Assembly (NCBI GenBank): GCA_900095095.1
Contig: FMBT01000298.1
Span: 372,001-436,000 of the forward strand
DNA: 64,000 nt
Origin: Fragilariopsis cylindrus CCMP1102
Lineage: Eukaryota; Bacillariophyta; Bacillariophyceae; Bacillariales; Bacillariaceae
Direction: 5' to 3'
Under the pieces are notes generated by a model that saw only the letters and a list, made by a program, of their open reading frames with translations, searched no databases and was not told where the DNA came from. Position numbers and translations under genes: made by a program. This document shows, piece after piece, positions 32,420-43,155 of the stretch. Position 1 is the stretch's first letter. The number at the start of each line of letters is the position of its first letter.

Positions 32420-33273
32420 AAAAAATTGCACTATAAATAAATATATCTTACTTGTATGTAACCTTTAGCTAGAACCTTGGTAGTATGCGACCTAAATAAC
32501 TTATGAGATATCAATGGAAAGCTAATGCTACTCCAAGCATTTGTATTGTGTTTAACATTTTAGGCACATGTTGTGGGATCAACATTATATTATAACATGG
32601 CTGATTTGGTAAGAGAAACTGTGCTGACCATGATTGGCAATGATAAAAGCACAGGGGGCGGTGTGTGTAGAAATCTCACATTGAGTGCATTGAATGCTAA
32701 ATATATTTTTAAATTAGTGGTACACTCTGGCAAAAAGTTGGGTCTATTATTTCTTGTTAGTTGTACACTCCATTTGGCTACCGTCCCACACTCGACTGTC
32801 CTGTAGATAGATCTTACTAAACACATAGTATCAGAAAAGAATAGATATGCCTGAGATAGTCAATGCTCTGGAAATTAAATACTAGAATGTACAATGTCTG
32901 GGATGAGTCAGTTCACACTTGTATTCCAGAGATCTATGTGACTGGTGGTCTTGCCTATTGGATAGACCTAAAATAAGTTAGTATATAATATTATATACAT
33001 AGTTGAAAATGATAGATTGGTATTTTTTGATTCGCGAGAGTTAATTTCCGGGTTCTGTCTGAGGGGCTTCGCGCATTTTAATATATTTTGATTTTTAAAA
33101 AATCCATGTTCTCTTCGACGCAGAAAACACCTCATCTGCTTCTCTCGATCATGCATTTGCTATCGACGATTCCGAACAGAACAGAACAAACCAGAAAAAG
33201 AAGGACAACAAAGAATGTTCCAATATACCAGTATCATAAAATACCAATTAATCATACAATCGACACAAGCAGT
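32420..33273. other. Intergenic spacer
   Basis: No gene recognised. The last part (about 33088-33273) is open in the frame of the kinase gene but lies upstream of its presequence and is taken as 5' UTR. Confidence 0.6.
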
Positions 33274-34926
33274 ATGAAACGAAACTTAAGTCTCTACCTG
33301 ATATTGTTTACATGCCTGAACTTTGTTCAGAATTCGACGTCGTTTGTTTCACATCAGTTGAAAATAAGATCCACAACATCATCGACATTGAACAGAAATA
33401 ATAATTTACTAAAAGTTACTTCGTCGACGTCTTCATCTTCATCTTCTTCGACGAACGGTAATAATAAAAAAAGAAAAAGAACAGTATCCGATCGAACACA
33501 AGAAGAAAGCGCTAGTTTAATTAAAGATATAATCCAAGCTGCAGTAGATGCTGGTCCAAAGGCTGGACCTCTGCGGACCTTCCAAGCCGCGAAAGCGTTT
33601 AGGGCTACATTTCGGGAGTTTATACCTCAAATTGCCAAGGGTGATTTTTCAGCCCCTAAAGCCTTAAGGACACTATTTGAAAGACTCGGAGCGACGTATG
33701 TAAAATTAGGTCAATTCGTCGCATCTAGTCCCACAATATTTCCCAAAGAATATGTGCTAGAATTTCAGAAACTGCTGGATCAGACAGAACCAATTGAATG
33801 GAGTATTATCAAAAAGGTGATTGAAAATGAATTAGGTCCTATCAATAAGTCCTTTGCGTATGTTGATACCAAACCACTTGCATCCGCCTCGATTGCTCAA
33901 GTTCATGTGGCTAAACTACTTACAGGAGAAGATGTTGTCATTAAAGTACAGAAACCAGGAATTGATGCATCTTTAAAGGCCGATTTGAGTTTTGTTCTTG
34001 TTGCTTCCAAAATTCTTGAATTTTTACAACCCGATTGGGAGCGAACATCCTTATCGGCTGTAGTAGGAGATATACGTGCTTCGATGCTGGAAGAATTAGA
34101 TTTCAATAAAGAAGCTAGAAATACAGAAGAATTCCGTCAATTTTTGGCACAGAATAATTTATTAAATAAAGCTACGGCACCAAAAGTCTATAGAGAATTT
34201 ACAACAAAAAGAGTCTTTACGATGGAACGTCTTAACGGTATATCAATGTTGGACGAAGAAACGATCTCTAAAGTTGCAGAGAATCCTCAAATGGGACAAG
34301 AAGCTATCTTAACTGCCTTGAATATTTGGACTTTATCTGTTTCGCAGATGCCTTGGTTCCATGCGGATGTACATGCGGGAAATCTTTTATTTTTAGATGA
34401 TGGTCGTGTGGGATTTATTGATTTTGGTATCGTCGGTCGTGTTAGTGATAAGACATTCAAGGCAGTTAATGAACTAAGTACAACACTTGCTCTTACAGAT
34501 TATCAAGGCATGGCACAAGCTTTATGTAACATGGGTGCAACAGATGAAACAGTTGATATAGAAAAGTTTGCTCGTGATATTGAGGTAGTTATGCAACGGA
34601 TGTCATCAGTCCAACCTGATATTACCATAACAGAAATGCAAAACGGTGCCGTTGGAGGAAATCTCAATTTTGATGAATCAGAGATTACTAATCTTCTCTT
34701 AGAAATTGTAGAGCTCACCGAAGATAATGGCTTGAAGCTCCCAAGAGAGTTTGGTCTTCTTGTGAAACAAAGTCTTTATTTCGATCGCTACTTAAAAATC
34801 TTGGCTCCGGAGATAGATGTTATGAACGATGCAAGGGTCAGCGGAATTGGAGGAGAAGAAAAAGAGAATGTGGGTACAAGTATTACGAAGGTGAACGGAT
34901 CAAAGGAGTTAATCATTGACGTGTAA
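33274..34926 (+). CDS. Plastid ABC1/UbiB-family atypical kinase (ABC1K)
   Basis: The start is placed at 33274 because it gives a clean signal peptide (MKRNLSLYLILFTCLNFV...) ending STS-F, an ASAFAP-type site followed by a Ser/Thr/Arg-rich transit peptide. The frame stays open further upstream but without that feature. The product is about 550 residues. Family motifs in order: KLGQFVASSPTIFPKEY (KxGQ), LASASIAQVH (Ala-rich loop), IKVQKPG (lysine), EELDFNKEA (ExD), WFHADVHAGNLLF and GFIDFGIVG (metal-binding). Plastid ABC1 kinases act at plastoglobules and thylakoids on prenylquinone metabolism and stress responses. The substrate here is unknown. The 3' end faces ClpS with 214 bp between. Confidence 0.88.
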   Translation: MKRNLSLYLILFTCLNFVQNSTSFVSHQLKIRSTTSSTLNRNNNLLKVTSSTSSSSSSSTNGNNKKRKRTVSDRTQEESASLIKDIIQAAVDAGPKAGPLRTFQAAKAFRATFREFIPQIAKGDFSAPKALRTLFERLGATYVKLGQFVASSPTIFPKEYVLEFQKLLDQTEPIEWSIIKKVIENELGPINKSFAYVDTKPLASASIAQVHVAKLLTGEDVVIKVQKPGIDASLKADLSFVLVASKILEFLQPDWERTSLSAVVGDIRASMLEELDFNKEARNTEEFRQFLAQNNLLNKATAPKVYREFTTKRVFTMERLNGISMLDEETISKVAENPQMGQEAILTALNIWTLSVSQMPWFHADVHAGNLLFLDDGRVGFIDFGIVGRVSDKTFKAVNELSTTLALTDYQGMAQALCNMGATDETVDIEKFARDIEVVMQRMSSVQPDITITEMQNGAVGGNLNFDESEITNLLLEIVELTEDNGLKLPREFGLLVKQSLYFDRYLKILAPEIDVMNDARVSGIGGEEKENVGTSITKVNGSKELIIDV

Positions 34927-35140
34927 TAATGTAAATAGATATAATTTTTATCTTAGTTTTAATCAATATATAAGTAAGATTGTATCACCTGTTCACGTAG
35001 CGTAAAAATATTTACAATAACCATATTATGATGAAAATTATCAATATTATAACAAATCATTCGAGATCTAAATTCTCTAGTAGTCCTCGTATATAAACAA
35101 TTCCAGTAGTTTTGTGCAGCACGGAAATGATTTTTGCAGA

Positions 35141-35707
35141 TTAGATATTACCACCGGAATGTCCCCCCTCGAAGTCTTCATCCGGAGAAATACTAACAGT
35201 CAACCCTTGTCTTTGCAGACCCAGACAGAATTGTTCAGCCTGTTTTTTCCATGTCTTTGTTACGGTAGCTTTACCGACACCGTGAGTTTCAACACAAATT
35301 TCGAATGATGCCTTACGATCCAATGTACCAATACATTTACTAAGACTTCGAATAACGTAATTGAATGTATGTACTTCGTCATTGTGAAGGACGACTCTCC
35401 ACATCTCCTCCTTCTTCTTATCATCCTTTGTTTCAGTTTCTGTTCTCTCCTTGACAATAGTTGTTAGTCCCTTTTTTGTTGAACGATCCCGTTCTTCACC
35501 GGCCATGAAAAGTTTCGTCGTCGAATATACAAACGTAATAGGAAGAGGTGATGATGATATCGATGGTGATGATAATGTGGATGATGATGGCGATGATGGC
35601 GATACCCGCATGTTATTATTGACAGGTGGCAATACCGAAAAGCCAGACGATACTGTCACGTAGCATCCAACACAAATGAGAACGAACAATAGATTTTGAA
35701 TAAACAT
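35141..35707 (-). CDS. clpS: Plastid ClpS N-degron adaptor
   Basis: One exon, 188 residues. It begins with a signal peptide (MFIQNLLFVLICVGCYVTVS) and SG-F, an ASAFAP-type plastid site, followed by a Ser/Pro-rich transit region to about residue 60. The ClpS core is WRVVLHNDEVHTFNYVIRSL, with the Asn-Asp pair that binds the alpha-amino group, then CVETHGVGKATV, with the conserved His, and KKQAEQFCLGLQRQGL. The position equal to the gate Met40 of E. coli ClpS appears to be Phe, which could alter which N-terminal residues fit. ClpS delivers N-degron substrates to the stromal Clp protease. The stop is convergent with ABC1K. Confidence 0.88.
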   Translation of the reverse strand: MFIQNLLFVLICVGCYVTVSSGFSVLPPVNNNMRVSPSSPSSSTLSSPSISSSPLPITFVYSTTKLFMAGEERDRSTKKGLTTIVKERTETETKDDKKKEEMWRVVLHNDEVHTFNYVIRSLSKCIGTLDRKASFEICVETHGVGKATVTKTWKKQAEQFCLGLQRQGLTVSISPDEDFEGGHSGGNI

Positions 35708-38411
35708 GATTGTTGGTATGGTTTTTTTATTGGGGGAGGATATGTGAAGTATATGGAGCTACTTGGTTGGTTATTGGAAGAAGTATTTTGTCAAATGTAG
35801 CAGAGTTTATCTATCTCATTGTTATCGACATCAGCAATCAATAACTGTATTTTGTACTTGTACATCAAATAATAATTCATCTCTTTTTTTTGTGACGCTT
35901 TCTTCGATTAAATCCACGTGGATCTCCACGTGGAGTACGAGTTTTTTACATTTTTTTTCGAAAGTTAGTCAGTCGTGTACGAGATAGTCAGTCGTGTACA
36001 ACGTGTATCGAGTGTGTGGAAAACTTACCATATAATATATATTATATTGTGCGTCAAGCTACCTACCGTAAGCTCTACTAGCGACTATAAACTCTTCTTT
36101 ACCAGTTTGTAAATAGGATGTATTGTAAAGATTGGTGTAGTTGGTCAATAGTGTGTAGAATCTACTCGGTACAATTTAGTGGTCATTCACTAGTGATACA
36201 CTCACAGAATCAAAATCGTTCCATGTAAATTATAAGAATTATTATTTGATTTAGATTGTTATGGAAAAGTAATGGTAATAATGTAAAATAGGGTTATATT
36301 TCTGTATGTGGGAACAGGTAAATAGTTGATCATATGGGCTGTTGAATGTGAGAATGATCAGTAAGTAAGTTGTGTTGCAGGTTGTCTTTTCCCATAAAAA
36401 TGTCCATGTGGGCCTGCGTAGTCATAAAAAAAATGTCCTACTACCAATTTCCTAATTTTACTATGGCAAACAACTATCATGTAACCTGCTAGCTGAGTTC
36501 TAGTGGTAATGAGTTTTGTGATAATATGCTGCTGCAAGTATCAAAATTGTGATAGTGATGGAAAATATCCCTCCCTCATAAAAATAATTGTGACTGCAAT
36601 AATAGTAGTAAAAGTATAGCTGTCTCTTCTTGTCTTATCCATTTGAGTCTCAACACAGTTACAATAATTAAGACAGAAAGATGTTTACCTTCAAATTTGT
36701 CTGTATTAACATTACCCTTCTTGTTGTCACATGATATGATACTTATCCAAATATAGTGCCTTGGGAACGTTCCAGCCTAGGATGAACTATGCCATGAACA
36801 ATGACTTGATCAAAACTCTTCCATTTTAATTTTGATTAAGTAATTTTCCACCTCATTATATTGCTCATTTTACTAGTTGGTTTGTAAGCAGCTTTACTGC
36901 ATTATTACTTACTTAGTACCCCAAATTATGTCAATATGCCTTAGAATATCAAACCATTAGCTGAATGTACAGCAACAGCAACATTAATATCCAATAAATC
37001 ATTGATGATGACATCTCCTTTATGCTGTAGTAGCTGATTTACCAATTCAATAAAATTGGTGGTTGAAGAATTTCTTCACTGAAGTGCATCTTGTTAGAGT
37101 GGTCCACATACTGTGGCCTTTGGAATGTGCTCTTGGTATCATGTTCTCAGAATATTTAGTCCTAATGACTAGACTGTTCATTCATTCAAAAGAACACAAA
37201 GAACATTGCCCAAGTAGCATGCTGAGTTAGTAGTTAGTACCATGATGATGCGGGATGTCATGATTGCTAGCACCATCTCAGAATATTTAATTCTAATGAC
37301 TAGAGACTGTTCTTTCATTAAAGAACACAAAGAACACAAAGAACATTACCCAAGTAGCATGCTGAGTTAGTAGTTAGCAGTACCATGATGATGTGGGATG
37401 TCATGATTGCTAGCACCATCTCAGAATATTTAATCCTAATGACTAGACTGTTCATTCATTCAAAAGAACACAAAGAACATTACCCAAGTAGCATGCTGAG
37501 TTAGTAGTTAGCAGTACCATGATGATGTGGGATGTCATGATTGCTAGCACCATCTCAGAATATTTAATCCTAATGACTAGACTGTTCATTCATTCAAAAG
37601 AACACAAAGAACACAAAGAACATTGCCAGAGTAGCATGCTGAGTTAGTAGTTAGTAGCATGATGATGTGGGATGTCATGATTGCTAAGCACCATCTCAGA
37701 ATATTTAATCCTAATGACTAGACTGTTCATTCATTCAAAAGAACACGAAGAACGTTGCCTAAGTGGCATGCTGACTTAGTAGTTACAGTAGTACGATGAT
37801 GTGGGATGTCATGATTGCGTTAGCAAATAGTTTGACTCATGCGTTATACCGCATGCGGTATTCTTCGGCTCCCGTCGGTCAAATAGTTTACAATTTATTT
37901 AATGCGGTCATACTACGATCGCGTTAATTTTCAGAACCTCTCGGAATGAAAAGGTATTTTCGCCGTGATAGTGAAATCTGTGTGCAATTAAGGTATTCAA
38001 TTTATTACGACCTATTTGGTTCAAGGGCACTAATAAAATTGAAAAACAAGGATTAACTTCAATCAAAATATTTAATCCTAATGTCTTGTCTTCTTGAAGA
38101 ACAAAGAACACAAAGAACATTGCCCAAGTGTGCAAGTGACATGATTAGCGGCGTACTTCAATGAATTCTTTTTTTGTACTATGATCAGAACTGTACAAAG
38201 CAAGCTACGTCGTCAGTCGTAACAGTCACAACTCAATGATCGCTGAGTGAGTTCGCTCGTCTGTTTATTTCACAACGAATATTGCTCGCGCAGAAAAAGC
38301 TCGAAAATATTGTCGAAAAACAACATTCAACATTCTCACATAAAATAAAAATCTCCGAGTCTCTCACAACATTAAAAATAATAATAATAAACTACATACA
38401 CAAAAACAATC
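35708..38411. other. 2.7-kb gene-free stretch with minisatellite
   Basis: No coding potential recognised. It holds the 5-copy array at 37145-37828 and a partial outlying copy at about 38063-38135. The rest is AT-rich single-copy-looking DNA. Confidence 0.65.
37145..37828. repeat. Minisatellite, 5 copies of 131-143 bp
   Basis: Unit starts (TCTCAGAATATTTA) fall at 37145, 37276, 37419, 37553 and 37694. Each unit holds 'ctaatgactaga', 'aagaacacaaagaac', 'agcatgctgagttagtagtt' and 'gggatgtcatgattgc'. Length differences come mainly from 1-2 copies of the 9-bp 'acaaagaac' and small indels. The last unit is the most diverged. Non-coding. Confidence 0.95.
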
Positions 38412-39014
38412 ATGGCGCCCTTACTTGTTGAAGACTCACTATCCTTTTCGGACGATAGTAATGCGATCGATGACCGACATAAGAATATTTGCTTTGCTCC
38501 ACTGCATACCTCAATAAATCGACGATGTGTGTCTTTCGGTGCTTTCGTTTCAACTTACGAAATAATACATCATAAAGATCTCAGCAAAGAAGAAATAAAG
38601 AGTGCATGGTATAATCGAGAAGATATGCGCCAAATGAAAGTCCAAGCCAAATCTGATGCGAAGCTCATTGAATGCAATAATGGTGATGATGATGATGTTT
38701 GCAAACGTGGTCTAGAGAGTAGAACGAAAAGTGGAATGAGAAGAAAGAAACATAATCGAACGAATGCATATGCTGCAGTTTTCTTGGAGATCGACTATCA
38801 AGAAGATGAGGGAACTTTCGACGAAGAGGCAATCGCTGATGCTTACTTCATGTATAGTGATCAATGTCAGGTCTCAGCACAAATAATTGGTAAACAAGAT
38901 GAAATCGAAGCAAATAGAAGCATGAAAACGGACTTTTTCGGACCCAATTTCTATAAATCAAATGGCGCTGATCTTTCAACGACTGAAAGTTTGACAATAT
39001 CAGCAGCAGCATAA
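38412..39014 (+). CDS. Putative diatom-restricted family protein, copy 1
   Basis: One exon, 200 residues, no recognised Pfam-type domain. Pattern: CVSFGAFVSTYEIIHHKDLSKEEI, then a W-Y pair (SAWYNREDM), a central RGLESRTK.GMRRKK element and a C-terminal helical part ending DQCQVSAQIIGKQDEIE. The order 'V-F...tYE...S/TkEE..-W-..-RGLE......R' recurs in the gene at 39921-40436, so the two are homologues. I recall similar proteins as numerous in diatom genomes and without known function. The acidic/basic balance and lack of a signal peptide suggest a soluble protein. Confidence 0.7.
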   Translation: MAPLLVEDSLSFSDDSNAIDDRHKNICFAPLHTSINRRCVSFGAFVSTYEIIHHKDLSKEEIKSAWYNREDMRQMKVQAKSDAKLIECNNGDDDDVCKRGLESRTKSGMRRKKHNRTNAYAAVFLEIDYQEDEGTFDEEAIADAYFMYSDQCQVSAQIIGKQDEIEANRSMKTDFFGPNFYKSNGADLSTTESLTISAAA

Positions 39015-39920
39015 TCCTCCAATATTATGTTATGAGACCCTACACAACCCAAAACTGTACAGTAAACAATTACGTACAGCGCGCCTTTGAGGCTGCTTCC
39101 GCTAAATGATAAATAAATAGAATAAATCACAAATGCTAAATAACCACTGTATTATTATTATCATATATTTTTCTATACTAGGTCCTACTATACTATTATT
39201 ACATTCTATTGAAGTTGCGTTTTTAGCATATTATTTTAGATACATATCATGTCGATAGAGACAAAATTCTAAACATCATTGAATTGCATTGCTTCGCTTT
39301 TTTTTTTTTTTTTTTTTTTTCTTCTTTTCAAATATGCGAATGAATCAATGATGTGTGAGTCATTTGTGCAGTAATACTGCCTACGCCGTTTGAGTCACAC
39401 TCATAAATTCGCTCGTGCGAGGGTTGGAGTTAGTATCAATTTTTTAATGACGTGCAATTAAACGATGTTTTTCAAGGCCTGGCCGCGCGCCAATAGTTCT
39501 GTCAGAACAGGAGCGAACAAAAAGTAAGAATGCACGACCGAACTCTCTCTTGGAAAGGGAACAAGTAAGAAGTGATCGATCGTGGTTTAGTGACACGACA
39601 GAAGCAAGATTCAATTCAGTGACGGCGTAACGGCAATCACACCTACCACCCATCGCCCCAGAAATAAAATGGATCATCATAATTCTTCCTCTCTTTGTCA
39701 CACTATTCGTTAGACCGGTGAAACAAGATGATAGAACCCTATGGAATATTCCACGTCAATCCAAACACCATTGCATTGCATTTGGTAAAGTGTGGTGAAA
39801 AGGTTGACGGACAATAAATATAATCATAAATTAATTTTTTTTAAAACTCAAATATTGTTCGTCAGTCCAAATCACTGTCCAACTTAACAACAGCAACAAC
39901 AACAACAACAACAACAAACT
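39015..39920. other. Intergenic spacer with poly-T and CAA leader
   Basis: No gene is seen. There is a T run at about 39299-39320 and a CAA repeat at about 39891-39917 directly before the next start codon, probably in its 5' UTR. Confidence 0.65.
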
Positions 39921-40436
39921 ATGGATTTAAAGCGAAAAGTAGAATTCAACGATAAACCTGAAATCTGTCCCGTTTTGGATAGGTACGAATATACGGCAGA
40001 AGAAAAGGCATCAACGTGGATAACGTCGAAGGAGATGACTTTGATAAAGGAATACGTTAGATATACAGTAACCCTTCTCCTCAAAGGGGACAAACGAGCG
40101 CATTCAAATAGTGAAAGTCTTTGTACTAGAGGTTTGGAATACTATACACCTGACGGTATGGTATCCAGGAAACGTGCACAATACGAATCGAGAAGGGTGG
40201 TCCTCGATGAACAACATCAACAGTTAAAAATGAAAATCCACAGTCCATATCGTATTTCAGAAGAATACATGAGTGCGACAGAATCGTCAAGAATAACGGC
40301 TCGAATGAAAGGGATATTAGATGCTCCACCGACCTTTGAAATGGCAAGATTGGAAGTTTCTACTACACAAAATACAAGTACAAGTACTGTTACCGATATT
40401 GAAGGAACAAGAAAAAGACAAAGTTTGGTCCAATGA
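39921..40436 (+). CDS. Putative diatom-restricted family protein, copy 2
   Basis: One exon, 171 residues. It shares the layout of the gene at 38412: KVEFNDKPEICPVLDRYEYTAEEKASTWITSKEM, then LCTRGLEYYTPDGMVSRKRAQYE, and a C-terminal helix (RISEEYMSATESSRITARMKG). Similarity is in motif spacing rather than strict identity, so the pair is an old duplication or two separate members side by side in the same orientation. Function unknown. Confidence 0.7.
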   Translation: MDLKRKVEFNDKPEICPVLDRYEYTAEEKASTWITSKEMTLIKEYVRYTVTLLLKGDKRAHSNSESLCTRGLEYYTPDGMVSRKRAQYESRRVVLDEQHQQLKMKIHSPYRISEEYMSATESSRITARMKGILDAPPTFEMARLEVSTTQNTSTSTVTDIEGTRKRQSLVQ

Positions 40437-40690
40437 TAAAGTAAATGATGTGCAATATGTAGCCACTGATAATAATAGTGTTAATTTGAATTTATCGATA
40501 TATAATACTTTCAAGATTTCGTGCAGTCAATACAAAATGATGGATTCTCTTTTATAATCAAAAAATCATAATATATGAAATTAGTGTATTAACTATGAAT
40601 TAGTAATTATGAATTTTCTTCTTGGCCTTCATTATTTATTTCTGTGTTTCTTTTATTTCTTCCCTTGTTTCGAATTGAAATAAATATCTA

Positions 40691-41568
40691 CTATACGCCC
40701 AAGTTTCTCGGATTCCAATTGAACCCACGAGAATTCAAAAGGTTGACTCGTTCTTCATTCATTGTAGTTTTCTGTTCGGCTAGGTAAAGCTTGTACTGCT
40801 TCCTTTGATTTTTTACCCAGTTCGATAAGGACGAGTCTCGAAAGTTGGATGGCACATTACAATGTCCATGAGTCAATTGAAAAAGCTCGAGTGATTGATA
40901 CCTTTCCTGCCATTGTGCTTGATGAGAATCCCAGATAAATCCAACATTTGTAAGCATTTCTTGTCTCTCATCATTTAGTGTAGAATGTAACCCTCCCTCT
41001 TTTCGTTTTCGTTGATGTCGTTGTTTTCGTACCCATTGCGACAATCTTGGATTTTCTTGATACTCGTGTGGGACAAAACAGTGGTCATTTACATCACGAA
41101 ATTGAACCAATTCTAGAAAGCGTTCATTCCACGAGCTTGAAACAAGACTACGACATCTTCGTACTCCTCTATTGGGTGAAGAATAGGATGGAAATGATGG
41201 CATAGATGACATGGATGGTGATGAATGAATTGAAGAATATGAGAAAACATCTGAAAAATCATCATGATCATCATCATTGTTGTTTGAATTTCATGAGCAT
41301 GAGCATAAGATACGGTTCTACCAATATTATTTTGGTTTCCTTGATACATAAGACGGTTAAAGTCATCTATATCGAGTTGATCGTTGCTAGTAACGTTATC
41401 TGGGTAGTCGCTGTGATCTGCATCTGCTCGAAAGCTATACGGGTGATTATTATCCTGACTGCTCATTGTTATTTCTTCCTCTACTATTTCCTGCAGTTGT
41501 CTTGGTGTGTTCTCCAATGTCGTCACATCAAGAGAAAATATCGACTTTACTTCTAGTGACAGTGGCAA
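40691..41568 (-). CDS. Helicase-associated (HA) domain protein without helicase
   Basis: The C-terminal part (stop at 40691) carries two helicase-associated repeats of about 65 residues: WNERFLELVQFRDVNDHC...LSQWVRKQRHQ...GFIWD and WQERYQSLELFQLTHGHCNVP...LSNWVKNQRKQ...GFNW. The family is expanded in diatoms, often without any helicase domain, and its role is unknown. The Asp/Ser-rich N-terminal part (from 41568, or from the second ATG at 41466) is in another frame. The change at about 41281-41286 lies in an A run on the coding strand and equals one missing base. The HA domains are certain; the N-terminus is not. Confidence 0.7.
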
Positions 41569-43155
41569 ACTGCTCTTCGTTTTATGGAATTATCCCACGA
41601 CCGATTTTTAATAGCAATGGTGTATTTTGTTGTTGTAGGTCCTACCACTTCTCGCTATTTCTCTCTCTTAAATATAAGATCCAGCATCCCCGATAAAAAC
41701 CTGAGCAATGCAGCGTTTTACGTGATGTAAAATCTTGTTATCGACCAAAAAAACACGATTACTTATACCAGAATAGTATAGTCCACAAAAACCTATACGG
41801 CTGCCGTCCAATAAAAATGAATATCAGCGATCGTGTGTGTTTCAGAAACATCTATGCTCCGCCGAGGAAGTTTTTTCCGTTTTTTTCTTTTACTTAGTTA
41901 ATTTTAGTCGTACAAGTTTTAGATAATTATCGTTCTTTTTTTGACTCATTATTGTTGAACATCACGTGAGAGGCTTAATAAATGCTAATAAGGGATGATA
42001 GTAAAAACAAAAGAAAATGATTAGAATGAATGAATCGTGTGATCGTGGAACGAAGGAACCTCAAATAATGATGTTGATATTTCTTCAACCTGCTACATAT
42101 TTGAAGATTTTGAAGTGTTACTGTACTGTACCATTCGTGACATTGACGCGATGATCCCTAACGCTATATCGATGATATTGCCAACTTCGCTGTTCAGCAC
42201 CAAGTGTCGTCGTTGTCTGATTGTTTCAAAATTTTCCACTAAAAGAACGACCATCATAGCATGTCCCAACTGAATACTAATGCTCCTGGACTTGTATCTA
42301 AATGTTGTGCTTACCACTCAACGGGTTGCGTGTATAGCTGTCGCAAGAGGAGTGTCGACTAATTGTCCTACTGTTGTTACGTTTTGCGGTGGATTTGAAT
42401 GCATATCATTCGTAATAATTAAATCAATGACTGTCTGATGCATCGTTCGCAGACAAAAATTTATTTGATTGATTGAGGATTCTTTACTGTAGTTTAATTT
42501 AATAGCGTGAAACTATTATTTAGGCCACAATTTAGGCCAAAAAATAGACTAAATGAATATCTAGATATGAGTATGTGATGTACAATTATCTGTTGTCTTA
42601 GTTTACTTGTTGCATTAGCTAACTAACTTACTTACTAACTATCTGATTACATCATTATTAGATCGTTCCATCCCGGCCAATGAAAGAGTAATTTTTTCCT
42701 AAAGTTTGCAGCAGCCGTAGCCGCAGTCTAAAAGAGAAGTATTTGAAGAGCCAATAAGTTGTTGCACCTGAGTACAATCATTGAATGTATAGATGAAGTT
42801 CAAAATGTATATTGAGTATATGTCAGCCGCCGCCCCCCCCCCCCCCCTAAAATACTCAACGATACTTCCAAAAAAAGTCAATTAAACATACATAGTGTCG
42901 TATATTTTTAGATTAAAGATGACTACAAATTAAACATCACCATTATCAACATAATTCTTTCTATCCGCGTTTTTTTTCCGTTTTCCTTAGCACGTTATTC
43001 TCATTTCTCTTTTGATGTGATCGTGTTCATCACACACACAAAATTCCTAAGAACCGGATTTGAATTTTCAACTAAAATCATCAAAAATGAAAAGAGAGAG
43101 TGTAGTTCATTATATAGGCACACATTTTTGTATCAGTACATAAAGTGCAATAATA
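41569..43155. other. Intergenic spacer
   Basis: No gene recognised in about 1.6 kb. There is a C run of 15 at 42833-42847 and an ACTT-like repeat near 42621-42640. Confidence 0.6.

Noticed and set aside
37145-37828. Regularly spaced repeats suggesting a CRISPR-like array
   Set aside because: Units are contiguous 131-143-bp tandem copies without unique spacers, in a eukaryotic context with no cas genes. It is a minisatellite.
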